Shown piece by piece: positions 11,804-25,415 of a stretch of DNA of 64,000 nt. Within the stretch, counting starts at the first letter, position 1. Each line of letters opens with the position of its first letter. A program made the translations under genes and the position numbers. The DNA is taken from positions 662,501 to 726,500 of the forward strand of contig JAFEUB010000912.1 of NCBI GenBank assembly GCA_024529925.1, written 5' to 3'. The stretch comes from Ophthalmolycus amberensis. Taxonomy: Eukaryota; Chordata; Actinopteri; Perciformes; Zoarcidae. The notes beneath the pieces are model-generated. The model had not been told where the DNA came from and did not search any database. It worked only from the letters and a program-made list of their open reading frames with translations.

Positions 11804-14800
11804 TTGGAGAGCAGGCATGGGGGCACAAAGGCAACTGAAGCCTGCATCCGTTACGCCACCAGGGAGAAAAATGTCCTGAAGAGACTGTTTTGACTTTGTG
11901 TCAGCGGTTCAGATTTCATTGGAGGGGGGGGGGGCGGGGTTTCATATGCAGAGGACTACAGGCAGCTCAACTACAGGTCACATGTCTACACTGCACTCCA
12001 GGCCTAATCCTGAACCCTGACTCCAGTGACCCGATCATTCGTCAAACACTATCCACACACAGACAACAGAGGGGCCGGAAGAATCTGGCTGTAAATGTGT
12101 TGACATTGGGGAGAAAGGTAAAGAGCTGAAACAAAAGCAGTGGGCTAAATATAAACTGCTCAGCTGGCTTTCTTTCCTCTGGGTAGAAGATAAGGAGCAG
12201 CACTCGCAGCATCACTCTTCCAGACCCACTTTTGTAGTCTGGGGCTCGCTACCTCGTGGGAGGAAAACACAGGGATTGCAACTCACAGCCCTGCTTTTTC
12301 CTTTGTTGGATAATAACACATCTGTGCGTGTGCTCGAGCATACGCGGTCTCACTCGCCTTCATATCCAGCCTATAAACACTGGTTCATGTGTGAATGATA
12401 CATTTCCCTGTCCATTATTCGAGTAAAACATATGCTTTTAAGTGATAATGAGTAAATAGTCCTGTCATTTTAGACCAGTACATCAAGAGGATGATTCACA
12501 GCTTCTTTGTAATATATACAGCCGTCTTGTGAGTATGAGCCCACTCTTTCATGTTTGAGAGGATTTCTTCTTTTTCCTGTCTTTTGCACGACACAATGCT
12601 GGTAACATTTCTCTGCTGCAAACCCAGCTCCTTGTATTACATCATGCAAGTCCTGGCTGGCTGGCTAATTCACACTCCTACATCAAACTTGCAGGCCACA
12701 GACGGGATGCCACTTTGATCAAATGTAAGTAAAATGGCCTTGCCGGAGTCTGAAAGATCAATACCGCATTAATAACACCTGGCCGAGAAAAGCCTGCACT
12801 CTGGCTGTCGCTGCGAAGTGGAAAGGAAGAGACAGGCCAAGGCAGGCCGCTGACTGTAAATCTTTCAGTCTTGGCATCTTTTCCAGGATGCTGGAAGGGT
12901 CTCACGTTTACCCTGAAGAGCCCAGAGCGGCGGCAGCTACAGCCACTTCTAGCATCGGTGCCAGGGTTGAGTCGCTCGGTACTCTGGGACCTTCTTTGCG
13001 TGGCAAAACCCCCGCACCTGATTTCCAGCTCTTGTGTCGCTAATGAGCTAGGATGTAGATCAGCACATGCAAATGTACAATGTAAAAGCAAGGCAAAACA
13101 CATACATTCAAATCCTGTATTGTAATCAATATGCTAAAACATTTACAGCATACAACACAGAGTGCATGTTTCAAGTTAATAATAAGAATAATTCCCTCAG
13201 CGTGGTTCGTTTCAGAGCTTTCTGTTGGCGTGGATTGGCCACACACGGCAGAGGAGACTCACAGTAGAAAGGATCCTGCTTTTGGGCGATGCCCTCTTCT
13301 CAACCTGCTCTTTTTCTGCACCAGAAACATGACTCCCAACCTGCACTCGACCTTTTTCGAAGAGCAAACAATCCTCCGCCTGAGGAGGCCACAACCTACA
13401 CCGCCTTTAACGGCAAAATTACAAAGTTGTGACTGATTTAGAAACAGTAACATGTGATAATTAATTTCTCAGCAGGATTAATTGAGCTGCAGTATCGCAT
13501 GAAGAAATGTCTGCACACTCAACAGAGCAAAAGCGAAGGTGAGATGCATACAAGAAAAATGAGAAATGAGACCAGCCCGAGACAGAAGAGGGCCCTGATT
13601 GGGCACGAGCTACCAGTGATGAGGCGTGCCGATCACGGCGCTTGGCGTTAGGCATAATTCTTTTGAACACATGCACGAGATGGATGCGTTTCATCATCCA
13701 GTCTTGTGCGATGAGTGAGCCAATCGGGGGGGCTGGCTCTCCTCCACATAGCCCCACATTACAATAGATCAGAGACAGAAACTGGAAGAGGCACGCTGCA
13801 GAGCAGAGGACCACTCTCATCAGCACCCTGTTTAATCACTCTCTCGAGTGCCCAGCAGAAGTCCTGCTGTGGCCTCAGCTGAAAACAAAACACCCCGAGA
13901 ATGTGTCTGAACAAATCCCTCCGTCTTTCAAATCCCTCCAATCCCCCTCCATCTTTTTTGCAAAGTTTTCCATCTGCTCTCTGAATTACTGCCTGTGATG
14001 CCCGCAAAGATGGAAATCAACCGGTCTTTTCAGGAGTCTGATTTAGGACCAATCACTACCGCCCCCTCCACCCACCCTCTGTCCAGAGATGGTGGCCTGG
14101 CTCCTGCAGGGAACCCTTCCACTTTTTGGATCTGCTGCAACTCTGCAGCGCAAGGGAACATTTTCTACATGATGGTTCTATTTTTTTTCCCCAATATTAA
14201 TTCACAAATGCATATCAGGCTTCCCCCCCCCCCCACCATTCAGTTAGATGCTCATTATAGTGAACACATTCTTAAGTACTCTTATTTGATGATCAAAATA
14301 TCATTGCAGCTCTAATTCCTTGACACGTGCTGCTGCTGGTCCTATGTCAGGTTTCCCAGCGCTGCTCCTGATGTTGACGCAGTGTAAACTTGAAGCCCTA
14401 AAGTATTATTCATTCCATGCCACGCTTTAACGAGACAGTCTGGGCTTCACAGTCCTTTTCATCTCGATCCAAGTGTTATCTTATTCAGTGAAATAAGCAA
14501 AAAGGATATTCTGCCCTTAACTTTAGATCAAACCGGGAAATGAGACATGGGATAATTACACCGCTCAGTTGGTAGCATTTGCTGCTAGGGGAGACAGATG
14601 GTAAGTGAACATTCATTCGATTCCCATAAGAGACAACAGTGGAGTGAAAGTGTGACATTGGGCTGAACAGAAACAAAATCAACGACACAGAGGAAAACTG
14701 GACTTGCATAACCTCTTTGTGTCTGAGAAAACATGACGCAAATGTGATACTTTTTTCCTCTGATCGACCTCGTTACAGTCCTGTGCAGCAGAGGGCCTCT

Positions 14801-16914
14801 ATAGGCTCTAATAATTTCACTTGCTCTGAACTGACAGCCTGGACAGACGGCGGCATAAGCAAGAAAGAAAATATAGAATTCATCGCTTGAAAAAGGCAAG
14901 TAATCCCCGACGGACTGCAGAGTGTTAATTGTTATGAAGCATTCAAGGTCAAGGTGTGGCCCTCACACAATCACAGCAATGAAGGCACGAGTGTTAATCA
15001 AAAGTAGACACTTGTGGAAGTCAAGGCTGCATTCATGCTCCTTAATTTCCACCTATAGGATTGCAGGCAGGTGGAGAAGCATTAAAAGGAGGCAGGCCAA
15101 TGGGATCAGAAGCCAGAGAAACAAGCAGCGTTAACTATTAACTGCTAATGGGAGGGTATAAGCGCATGGTGGGGAGGCCCGCAACACTCCAGTAAACAAA
15201 CTAAAAAACCAACACCATGTAAATTTCAGTTGACAGCCGTAGTGGAGCGTCAATGTTCCATTCAGCTCTTTTAATTACCTGTGTGAGATTTAATCCTTGG
15301 TATGTCTCAGCCCATTCCTCTTAATGATCTGCTCCATTCACCTCTTGACAATACACATTCTGCTTGCATGCGTTTGCTGTTTTTGTTGCTTCTGTTAAAA
15401 TAATGTGTTATGCTGAGCATTAGGTTTTCCTTTTTTTTTTTTACTGAAACTGAAGCAGTGTGCCAGTGAGGAATATACAAATAGTCGCCGATAAGTCAAT
15501 GATCTCAAAATGATCAAGCTTTTTTCAACATGCCTGTGACAAACACTGTGACGCAATGCTTCAGTGTTGAAGCAGCCTGCAGTGTAGATGTTATCAATAT
15601 TGCTGCCTTATTAGCCTGATTTTATGTTCTAAAGGGCTAAAAATCCGCAAATCTATGGGTGCGTGGTGCGTCAATGAGACAAATAGACTCGAACAGGCCA
15701 AAGTCCTTTTAAAAAAAATATAGAAAAATACAGCACTGTAATTACATTGCACAATGAATGAACAGAATTCAGGGAATAAAAGGAGATTTTGAAAACATGA
15801 ATGTGAATGAATATGAAAGGGTCTGTTTCATGTGTCATTCCTATAAAAGATATTTATTTTTACCAACTGGAAACTGGATAATGAAATGGGAAAATGTCAG
15901 AGTATGTTTCCAAATGTCATCTAAAGAATTGCATGATTTTAAGCATTCAATCTGAAAAAGACATTCTCTTCATCCAACAATCCCGTTCATTTACACACAA
16001 AACAGAAAAAAATGACTTAACATTTGAACATGTATCATTATATATGGAGAGCTAATCAGTGGAAATTAATATTTCTTCTACAGCAGGACAACCTGAAAGA
16101 CCAGAGGCAGCTCATCACATCGGGAGAAAAAGCCAGCAGCAGCGTTGAGAATTAATCTGATCTATTTCCCTACAGTGGATATTTGGGGATATTATAATAA
16201 GTACTTGGTTTAAAAAAAAAACAATGAGCAAAACAACAATCCTCATTCAGATGTTTGCTAAACTTCTAGAGAGTCACTCAATGCAACCCTGTCTGTATGG
16301 ATCAGCTCCAGGTTTTGGTCTGTGGATGCCCGATTGGTTCAAACTGTTGGGATTCACCGTTCACAAATATCGACCAAATATCAACTAGATTGCCTGAAGG
16401 TAGTGAGAGTGTCGTTCATAGCGTTTTAAGGGACAAATTGTAGCTCTGAATGAACTGATTTCTAACTTTGGAACACAATGCCAAACACCTTTTTAGGCTA
16501 CCTGGCGCCATATGATATGCTTGAGCAATAGCAACAACAACAAAAAAAGAAAAGCAGCGTAGTGCAGAAGATTGTGTTGTTTGAGGAAATTGGAGCTTTC
16601 CCCAGAACGCACATACGCAGTCCTGCTAAATAACCTGCATTTTTTGCAGGAGTCTGGCACCAAGTAAACTTACTTCAGTTCTCAAAGTTATTTTAGAATT
16701 AGTTTATATGTTCTACTGATAGGATTCACACTGTGTCATTAGGACCGGGGAGCGGCAGCACGCAGCAGATAAACGCAGCAGCGCGTGAGGGAAAGAGGGA
16801 ACAAAGTTGTCACCTACACCGGACTCGCTCCGCTTTTACGCGGTAGTGTACTTTCATCCACATGTTAAAACTTCCCAATTGCATGTATGAGATCGAGATG
16901 AATATCCGCCTTAC

Positions 16915-16984
16915 CTGTTGGCCCCTCGATGCCATCGGCGTAGATCTGAACAGTCAAAATCAGCAGAAAGGCGCAGGTGTTCAT
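16915..16984 (-). CDS. First coding exon of a secreted or membrane protein (signal peptide), possibly ptpru
   Basis: On the minus strand an ATG at 16984-16982 opens a 70-nt exon encoding MNTCAFLLILTVQIYADG followed by IEGPT. It ends CAACAG|GTAAGG, a strong splice donor, in phase 1. The hydrophobic core followed by a small-residue cleavage zone is a clear signal peptide. The rest of the gene must lie to the left, and no second exon is visible in the remaining 16.9 kb, so intron 1 is very long. A signal-peptide-only first exon, a phase-1 junction and a giant intron 1 fit type IIB receptor tyrosine phosphatases (MAM domain following). PTPRU is, as I recall, in the same chromosomal neighbourhood as GMEB1 in mammals. 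That identity is inference only, so no symbol is given. The 5' region (16985-17280) is GC-rich. Confidence 0.6.
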
Positions 16985-17304
16985 CGTGCAGCTGTTTTAG
17001 TCCACTTTAAATGTGCAGAAGAAATCATTGCATTCACTCCGTGACGTCCGGACGCTCGAGTAGTAGAGCTGAGGCCATCTACTACCTCAGGTCTCACTGA
17101 GAGGAGTTTCAGAGACACTGGAGGAGACAGGGCAGAGCTAGTTCTGCAAACTGACGTCAGTTGAGGGGAGAGAGATTTCTTTCTTACGACCACTTTCCTT
17201 CCCAGCCGCCACTTCTTTGCGTATAGAAAGTATGAGCCGGGCGCCTCCAAGAGGCCGAAAGCAGCAACGACACCGTGGTTTTCAAACGTCGGCCAAGCAG
17301 AGCC

Positions 17305-17620
17305 CCAGACTGTGTGTGTGTGCTGGTATACACTTGCGTCTTTGTGGGGACCATGAGCAGTTGAATGGAGACATTTTTGTCTTTACTTCTTCAAATGTTT
17401 GTTCGAGGTTTTAAATTGGATGTTTGGGATTGGGATTGGATGAGGTGTTTAAATGAGTGAGTCCAGACAAGAACTTCATCTCGACACAAGGTATGTAGTG
17501 GCTGTGGTTAAGGTAAGACTCCAAGGAATACATGTAAGTCTATGCAATGTCACTCTAAAAGACAGAAGGAAAAAAAGTGTCTATGTGCGTTGGTGTGTAT
17601 CTGTGGGGACAGCGACAAGG
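17305..17620. repeat. Degenerate fish dispersed repeat with TGTGGGGAC ends
   Basis: Two TGTGGGGAC blocks (17341-17350 and 17604-17612), each next to GTGTGTGTG-like or GTGTGTAT-like sequence, bracket a segment containing GTGGCTGTGGTTAAGGTAAG. This matches the general look of a dispersed repeat seen in many teleost genomes. Identification is from memory of the pattern, not a library search. Confidence 0.45.
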
Positions 17621-20029
17621 TGCTGATCTCTTTCTCTGCCTTTTCATCCATTTTGGCTTGAATTTTAGACATTTCTTAACATAGCCCAGCGACTCCTAAA
17701 ACCTGTCAGCATGCACCCAGCACCCAGGATTATCAGCCTGACAGCAACAGATACAGAAAATACTCATTATTTAAAGCAACACGTGGAGTTTTTCACTTCT
17801 GTGTTAACAATGATGAAGTCATTCTCACGTTTAAACATATCAGCAATATGAACTTTAATTTATCCAGCTATGCATCACACAACGTTTTATTTGCATTTTC
17901 ACAGCTAAGGTTAGCCATGGGTTATATTAAAACAAGACAGGCGGGTAAGAATTGCCTTCACACCTCCTCATGACAGGTGCAAAGCATATTTCTCCATACA
18001 TTAGTCTGCCATGTTGTGTGCATTGAATTTGCATTTGATGAGGTTTCATTTTCCTTCCCACAGCTGGCCATGTGTGTTGGAGAATCCCTGACAGAAATCA
18101 CTCTTTGCTTTGATGTTCAGTGTTGTGTAAATATAGCAAGCCACTATGACTTTGACGTGTACAAAATATTTCTCTGGCATGTCGTAGTCCTATATAACAC
18201 GTTCAGAAAGCATTAGTCGTGTATTCGATTATGGGCTGGTGGATACTAGTCCGATGCTGCAAGTTGTCCTGCGGCATATCATTACAGCATTAACACATCC
18301 TCTGAGATTCACCTTTGAAATTGTTGCAAGTGCTGATGCTGCAGTCGCTGCTCTGCACGAACCGAGCTGGTGTCAAAACATGGCCGGGCTGACACGTTTA
18401 GCAGTCGATCCAAGAATCCCAATTGGATCAAGATACCATTACGCCGGCTATTCATCATTCATTTTGTAGTCTTGTGCGAACATTAAAGCTGTGGATTGAA
18501 TTACAGGGGGCCAACAGACGCGTCTGAAACGCTTCCAACATGAGAGCACATCTCTAATGTTGTTAGCCCCGAATGACAGATGAACGATGGATTGCTGAGT
18601 AAATTACTTCATTTAACCAAAGGAGCACAAGCTAACACCTGTAATTACACCTGCTTGAAGCATGGCAGTCATTTTGTGCGCTGGTATTCAAGGCACAGAG
18701 TAGCAATTTTTTTTGAATCGAGAGTATTTTGGCCTGAATCCATTCAAATGCATGATAATCTAATTTGCAGTAAAACCAACAGGATGTTGCAAAACACTGT
18801 TTGAATCCAACAACAGGACAGGCGTCAAGCCTGCTGCTGACAGCTGCAGTACGATGAGTTGTTTTATTGAGCATTTCAACAGCTGCCACTCATGACCCAT
18901 CACAAACAACTGCATTTGCACCGGCAGAATTTATAACAACACATTATTCGTTCTGAGGGACGTTGTCAAAGGCTGGCTATCAAACCATCACTGTCTATCA
19001 CACAGCATTTGCATGCAGCATGGCGCTCCGAAGGTAAATGAACAGCGGATCACAGGACAGCTGTTGGAATACACTTTGTTTTTATGAATGGAACCAATGC
19101 AAAAAGGGATTTACATCAGGGGATAGCTGAACCTGTGAGAAATGGGAGAAGTGTGAAGTGTGATGTGACTCAGTGGAAGAATAAACAAAACAAATCTGTC
19201 TGTCTAATATATTGGCTCCCTGCAGTGAGCACTCTTCCTGTCTGTACTGTCACAAAGTCAGTCAACACCAGCGTTTTACAATTATTATCAACAAGCTGCT
19301 TCTGTTCAAATATCAAACATAAAGGTTTTTATTTTAAATATGATCATCATGTTACAGGGTCATTTTGGACCATTTTTGTCACTTTTCATCTTACTCTCAT
19401 GTGCATTATGTATTTTTCTCCTGTCCTACGTTTTTTCTTTAATAAAGAGAAAGGGGAAAGTAAGATAATATGATGTCTTTGCAGCACATGTTAGTAAAAT
19501 CCTGCAAAAAGCAACAGCACGCCAACAGTCACAACTACCTTCTATATAGTTTTCACTGTCGAGAGTTTATTCTTCAGACAGTGAGTAGGTGCATAGATCT
19601 TGGACAGCACTTAAGCATTATAACAAGTGAAAAATATTTCACAAAATCCAAATTCTATCAAATTCAACGCACAAGTGTAACTTACAAAAGTTCAATTGCA
19701 AATAGCATCGGAAAGTAGTTGTAAAAGTATGAGGAAAACATTTTCACAAAGACCTAAAAAAGTGGCAAATAGCTTTTAGACGAGGAAAAATATCATCACC
19801 AAATATCATAAATAGAATAGAACCAAATATTATATTTACAGAGATCAGAGAGGCATCTTAAAAATGTATTTTTATCTTAACTAAGTTTAGAAATACTGAC
19901 ACGAAGTTCCTAAAACAATATTCAGTCGACAAAAGAAGTTGTGTTTTAGGACCGCAAATACCCATTATTTACATTATCAATTAAACTGTTGGTTGTTCAT
20001 TGCAGATGAATCACTTCTATTCTATAAAA
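17621..20029. other. Intergenic stretch without a detectable gene
   Basis: This lies between the minus-strand signal-peptide exon and the 3' end of the gmeb1-like gene. No exon is supportable. An AATAAA on the minus strand at 19571-19566 could be a distal poly(A) signal for gmeb1, but nothing ties it to that gene. Confidence 0.4.
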
Positions 20030-20304
20030 TATCAGAAAATAGTGAAAACAATGCCCATTGCAATTTCCCAGATCCCAAAGTAACAGCTTCACATTACAAA
20101 ATACTGCAAATTCTGTTTGACCAACAGTCCAAAGCCCAAAGGTAAGATGAGGAAACCAGAACATATTCACATTTGAGAAGCTGGTCCAAGTGAACTTTTT
20201 GGGTCAATTCTTAGAAAACGAATCGATTATCAAAATGGTTGACAATGCATTCCCTGTTGGTTGACTAATCAATGAATTGACTCATAATTTCCGCTCTACT
20301 GTGT
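20030..20304 (+). repeat. Teleost dispersed repeat ending in ATCGATTA-type sequence
   Basis: The segment runs from AAATATCAGAAAATAGTGAA through CAACAGTCCAAAGCCCAAAG and ends in GAATCGATTATCAAAATGG and GACTAATCAATGAATTGACT. This order of blocks is a familiar dispersed repeat of fish genomes. The copy is diverged. Related ATTAATC-rich fragments occur near 2245-2430 and 35683-35830. Confidence 0.55.
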
Positions 20305-20766
20305 CTTGAGTATAATGTCAGAAACACATGACTGAAACGCTCTTCTTGAATGTGTCATTTGCAGCTTCAATGCAAGAACAGATCTGCGCCTGCAACACCG
20401 CTTCAGTAACCACAACTGAAGTAACCGCAGTATTTACTACATGGGCATACAAGGGGAGGAAAGTACAGTTTGACAAAGTAGCGTCTTCAGGCACAGTCCC
20501 TTACTTCGTCCAGCATCCCGTTGAGATTGTTTCTCTCCCTCACTTACTTTTATGCTTCTTTGACGCCTTTCTTCCTATAACCACCTTGTCAATAACATAC
20601 AAGCCCTCTGTCTCCTCTACTTGCTCACTTCTAAGGTGAGGGTCTTCTTGATACTTAACAGTCCTCTGTCCTTTGTGGATGTCTCAGGCGTCCTCTCCCT
20701 CCACGCCCTCCTGTACCAGCCTGCGAAGCTTCTCCTGGTTCCTCGTCTCACTGAGCTCACGCTCCC

Positions 20767-23700
20767 TCACCAGCGTGGCATCATGGTGGTCCCCGTCCCT
20801 CCTGCCAGCTCTGATATGGTGACGCTGGACAGTGGAGGCAGAGAAATGGGGAAGAGCTGAGGGTTGATGGTGAGCTGAGCGTAAGATGCAGCAGATAAAC
20901 CGGTAACAGAGAGAGGCTGGATCATGGGGCTTGTTTTGACAGGGGACAGCAAGTTGTGGGTTTGGCTGTTTGACGGGTTGTGATGTTGCGGTCGTAGGTG
21001 TTTCATGGACAGAGTTCTGTGGGAGGTGCTTTCATCCCGACCCTGCCTCCTCCGCTCCTCCAAAATATCATCCGACACTAAGGAAAGACAGGATATTTGT
21101 CAATATAATCGACTGGTATACCACTGTATGTACCATACGGGGCCCTTCGACAGCTTTCTCACCATAAACATTGTTATGGATTTTGTTCTCTTCATCCTGG
21201 CTGCGCTTCAGGTCCACAGCTCGCTTCACTGAGTCTAAAAGGCCAAACATCTTACACAGGGAATTAAGTATGACGGCATCTGACAAAACAAAATCATCAA
21301 AAGTCAGCAACAACGATAAATACGATTGTCCACAGAACTTCCAAACCTACTTAAAAAAATTAAAAAATCAATGGCCATGAATTTCCCTCTCAAACCAGAT
21401 TTGGCTGCTGGAGCCTTCATTGAAAATCATTATAAAATAAGATTTACTTTTTTTTTTTACTTGACTGACATTTTACTAAATTTAAAGCAATTGTTTTCAC
21501 AGTCGGTGGTTAGCCCTCACCTGTCTCCTGCAGGCTGGCCTTCTCACTGCGAACCTCCACTCCTTTAAGAGTGGCTAATAATTCAGTCTGGAGACTGGAC
21601 AGGACCTCCCCCATCAGCCCAGAGTCGGCCACACCCTTCCACAGGCTCAGTACTCCATCTAGAGAAGGTCAATTAGGTGGGACGTTATTATGATATGCGG
21701 TGAAGTCTTTGTGTGTGTCTATGTGTTTGTCTTTTCATATAATATTAATTATAATATAATATAATGTCAAAATGCCAGAGAGAAAAAAGAGAAAGTGCTT
21801 TTGCATGTGAGCTGTGGTGTTGGACAGTAAAAGAGATTTTACACAATGGGCAGAAAAGGCAAAGCAAACAAAATAGGAAATGTAGGATAAATTCGATGGA
21901 GTGTCAGGGTTGAAAAAAAAGAAGATATAATGAGATAGAGGAAATGGGAAGGGTGCAACACAGAGAGGATGTTAAATGGGTGATATAGGTAGAAATGAAG
22001 GAGCAGGAATATGGTTTGGAAAGAGGTGAGGAAGGAGGACAGGGCAGGTTGCAGGGAGACAAATTACTTTGGATCCGTACAAAACTGAGCCAAATAGAAG
22101 TAGAGTATATTAGAGTGATAAAATGTCAGCGGTGCTTGATATCTTATCTTGAAAGAAATGCATCCACTTTCACATTAGCTTAAATATCTGTCAAGATAAA
22201 TGCAATTTACCCACGGAAAATATTCAAAATCCCATTCACAGCTATCTGAAGCTAAATTCATGTATTTCTCCATGTCGGGAATGTATACTAATGGAAATAA
22301 ACACATTTCTGGAGATAGAGGAGAGTAGTTATAGGCTGAGTACATTTCCTTAGAGTTGACAATTTGTTTTAAGTCCTGTGACAAGCAATACCGCTTGTGC
22401 AGTGAGGGCACTGCAATTTGCCATTCAAAGAAAAGATCACTTGAGGCTATTTTGCCTACTGTGGTCCAGCTGGATCAAAGCCTAATCAGGTCACCTTTAA
22501 AAGCCCTTAAATCAAGGCTAAGGTCTCTGCAAGAAAAAGCCGCACTTAGAAATGTCAGATGGCGTCGATGGTAATATAAAGGGATGTGACTCTCTGCTTT
22601 TTAGCGGTAAGCAACTTTTTAAGGTCAGTCTGCAGGAATGGCAGAACATCCCACAACTGCAGATTCAGAGGTTTCATTGGCTCGATGTATCAGAGGTGTC
22701 AAGCAGCAGTGGCTGCAAGAGACACAAGGGACTAACGGACCGGTGTTAATATTCACAGTTGTCATTGTTTTTGTATTTCTTTTTCGTTTATTATTCATGC
22801 AATTGTGGTTGAAATTTCAATCTGAATGTTTCATCTCTTTTCCTCATCCTTTTCACATTTGTATCCTCCAGGATTGTTGCAAATGAAGGGCCTCTGGAGG
22901 ACTGAAGGTCAGTGGGCTGAACCTGTGTCTCCTCCAATAATACAGAGGTGTCTAATAAACTTTCCAAATTTACCTCCAGGGCATTGCCCTTGGTAAGCTG
23001 ACAAAGAGGTTAATAACAGAAGTAAATGCAACTTCCCTGAGTTTACAGTGGAGGTTATAACATGACTTCCACGTGCCGGTACAAAACTGCGGCATCCCAC
23101 TAGATTCCTGCTGTACATATTACATTACGAATACTAAATAACACCGTCTTCATACCTTATACAAAGTATGAAAACGGCTCCTATTTTCTGGGGAGGGCGG
23201 GTTTAATGTGCAAAAAAAGTGAATGGATTCCGCCTTAATAGTTCATATACTGTATTTGTCCTATCAGCCAATCCATTTCTAAAGGTTTTTTCTCCCCACA
23301 CGCTCTTCCTCATCCTGTTCAGGCTGTTTGACGAGCAGCCTTTTATCCTTTCTTATATTTACCAGGTGTGTCACCCCTCTTTCTCTTTGCACCATGTCCG
23401 TTGGCTGTTGTGGGATTTACATCCCGGGCTGGACAAGGGCTCCACTCTGCCCTTGCACTGAACTTCTTCTCCAAAGGCTCCTCTACCTCTGCTGCATCAT
23501 GCACAGCCTCTCCTGAAATGACTACAGAACAGGATACACTGTAAATAGATAAACATCTCATATTACCATTGAACATGAGTAGGCAGAGGGAAGACTGCCA
23601 AGGGAATCCAACTGTTTTTTTCCCAACACTGTTATGTTTTTTTGTTTCTGTGCTCAGTAAGGAAACCGGTTTGTTGATCCAACGATATCTGACTGCTCTT

Positions 23701-25415
23701 GATGTTCAGCTCAGTTACTAATTCCTTATTGCGATTGAGCTCCAAAGGCATGTGTCAGATTCTCGTTTCATTATTGAGCATAAATCATATCCAGGTGGCT
23801 TTAAAAGTTTTTTTGTTTCCATCATATCAATCACATAATGAAAAAAACAGCAGCCCGAGCATATGTGGGAGAGAAAAAAAATGTCAAACTGTAAATGCCA
23901 ACTGAAATCTACCTGTCAGGGGAGGCACCTGTCCTCCAACAAGGTCAAGAGCCAGACATGACGGGCTTGGCTGCACTGAGCTCCCCGGAGGAAGCCGCGT
24001 GCTGTTGATCAGCACATCAAATTTAGTGCTGCGGCAGGTGTTGCTGCACACGGTGTCATGCTGGTAGAAATCTATCTGGCCCGAGTTCATCATTTTCCTG
24101 CGAGGGGAAGAAGCAGGTTAAAAGAACACTGCAGAGTGTCGTTAAACAATCTCAGTAACTTCCCAGAGGTTTGTTTGACACGAAGCCCATTGATCTGACC
24201 TCTGCAGGAATAAAGATCGCAAGGGCAGATATTGCCTATTGAGTCGGTATATTGACTCACAGTAACACCAAGAACAAGTGCAAACACGATAAAAGAGTGA
24301 GAAGTCTCACTCAGCAGCTCGTCTGCGTGCTATTTGATCCTGCTATCATAATAATGCTCCTTACAGACTGCCTCTGGAATGCCTTGGCAAACCCCAGCAC
24401 AGACAGACTCGACACAAGTGCAAATTATATGAATGACATACGTTGTTGACTTCATTCGATTGAGGTACTTCAAGTCTGACACTTTAACCCCAATGCAACA
24501 AAGTAATTAAAGGTCATGCAGTTTTACAGTTCGCATCAGTCAGCAGCTATAGGAGGAACAGGACAGACAGACAAATAGCGTTTTCGTACCTGAGCATTAC
24601 CCCTCCCAGTCTGATGGCCCTCTTCCAGTCCTTCAGAGTGTCTTTCCCTGCCAGATGTACAAACTGCTTGGGACTGATGAGCTGGTCATTGAACTGGAGG
24701 AGAAGAAGAACACGGTGTATGTTTATGAAAGCCGTTATAAGTATGCAGAGAGGAGAATAAGACAGAAATAGCAGACACAAATGTCTGGTTGAGTGAAGAA
24801 GGTTTAACTGTGTCAACTTACTTTGACACATCTGATGTTGATTCCAGGGCACACAAACTTCTTAAATAGTAGAACCGCTCTGCTGTCTCCACAGGTGATG
24901 GGCTAGCCAAACTCAGTCTCCTCTCCTTCTGCTTTACTGTCTTCTAACAATCACAAGCCAAAAATAAATAAATAACCTGCAGCAACAGTGTTATATACTC
25001 AACAGCAAAGCATAAGTTCAAAGTATGATTAAATATACTGTCTCAACAAAATAGCTCAGCATTCCCGTTGTAGTTTAATATCAGCTGGAATTTCTCTGAG
25101 TCACGTACCATGATGTGTCTCTATGGCCAGCACTGTAGTGCCAGTGTCAGCAATGTCATCATTTATCCTGCAGAGGGCGACACAATGTACATATTTAACT
25201 AAATAAGGATTTCATGCAAACTGAGAGTTGAATATTTCTATATTTCGACTCATCGACTGGCCCTTTAAGGATACAAGCCCGTGATGTTACCCGTGCAGGA
25301 TGGGCTGCAGGTGCAGGATGACTTGAGTCTTATGGTTGTTGCCACTGGACTCCCCTTCCTCCTCCTTCACCGTCGTGAGATCCCCTGAAGACACAGTGAC
25401 CTCAGCAGCCGCCAT
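20767..25415 (-). CDS. gmeb1: Glucocorticoid modulatory element-binding protein 1-like (SAND domain), with an in-frame stop
   Basis: Nine coding exons on the minus strand: 25291-25415, 25109-25167, 24822-24928, 24590-24693, 23913-24097, 23393-23512, 21521-21658, 21163-21279 and 20767-21077. They total 1,266 nt, or 421 codons if one stop is read through. Known role: GMEB proteins bind the glucocorticoid modulatory element through a SAND domain and tune steroid-receptor transcription in the nucleus. Visible here are the N-terminal KTQVILHLQPI block, the SAND core FNDQLISPKQFVHLAG with the DNA-contacting KDWKRAIR, then KMMNSGQIDFYQHD and VCSNTCRSTKFD, followed by the helical WKGVADSGLMGEVL and AVILNSLCKMFGLLDSVKRA blocks. 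These fit GMEB1 better than GMEB2. The start is ATG 25415, with MAAAEVTVSSGDL as the first residues. Oddities: TAG at 24905-24903 falls in frame just before PITCGDS, where I expect Tyr, and the 3' end may hide a second frame. Otherwise the exons look intact and constrained. Confidence 0.9.

Larger units (their letters stand above)
4856..16914. other. Long non-coding stretch, inferred first intron of the minus-strand gene starting at 16984
   Basis: About 12 kb without any convincing exon. Frames of 60-140 codons occur on both strands, but none shows a domain or fits a phase-consistent splice pair. Simple repeats are present: (GT)n at 5552-5640, (CA)n at 5806-5824 and 9490-9515, a 17-base C run at 11787-11803, a G run near 11925 and a C run near 14223. 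Much of 7-16 kb is free of obvious repeats, so conserved regulatory elements could be hidden here, but I cannot detect conservation from one sequence. Confidence 0.45.

Noticed and set aside
12678..13103. 141-codon minus-strand frame
   Set aside because: No recognisable domain, composition like translated non-coding DNA, and overlapping open frames on the other strand.
13461..13826. 121-codon minus-strand frame with a hydrophobic start
   Set aside because: The start resembles a signal peptide by chance; no downstream donor in phase and no family resemblance.
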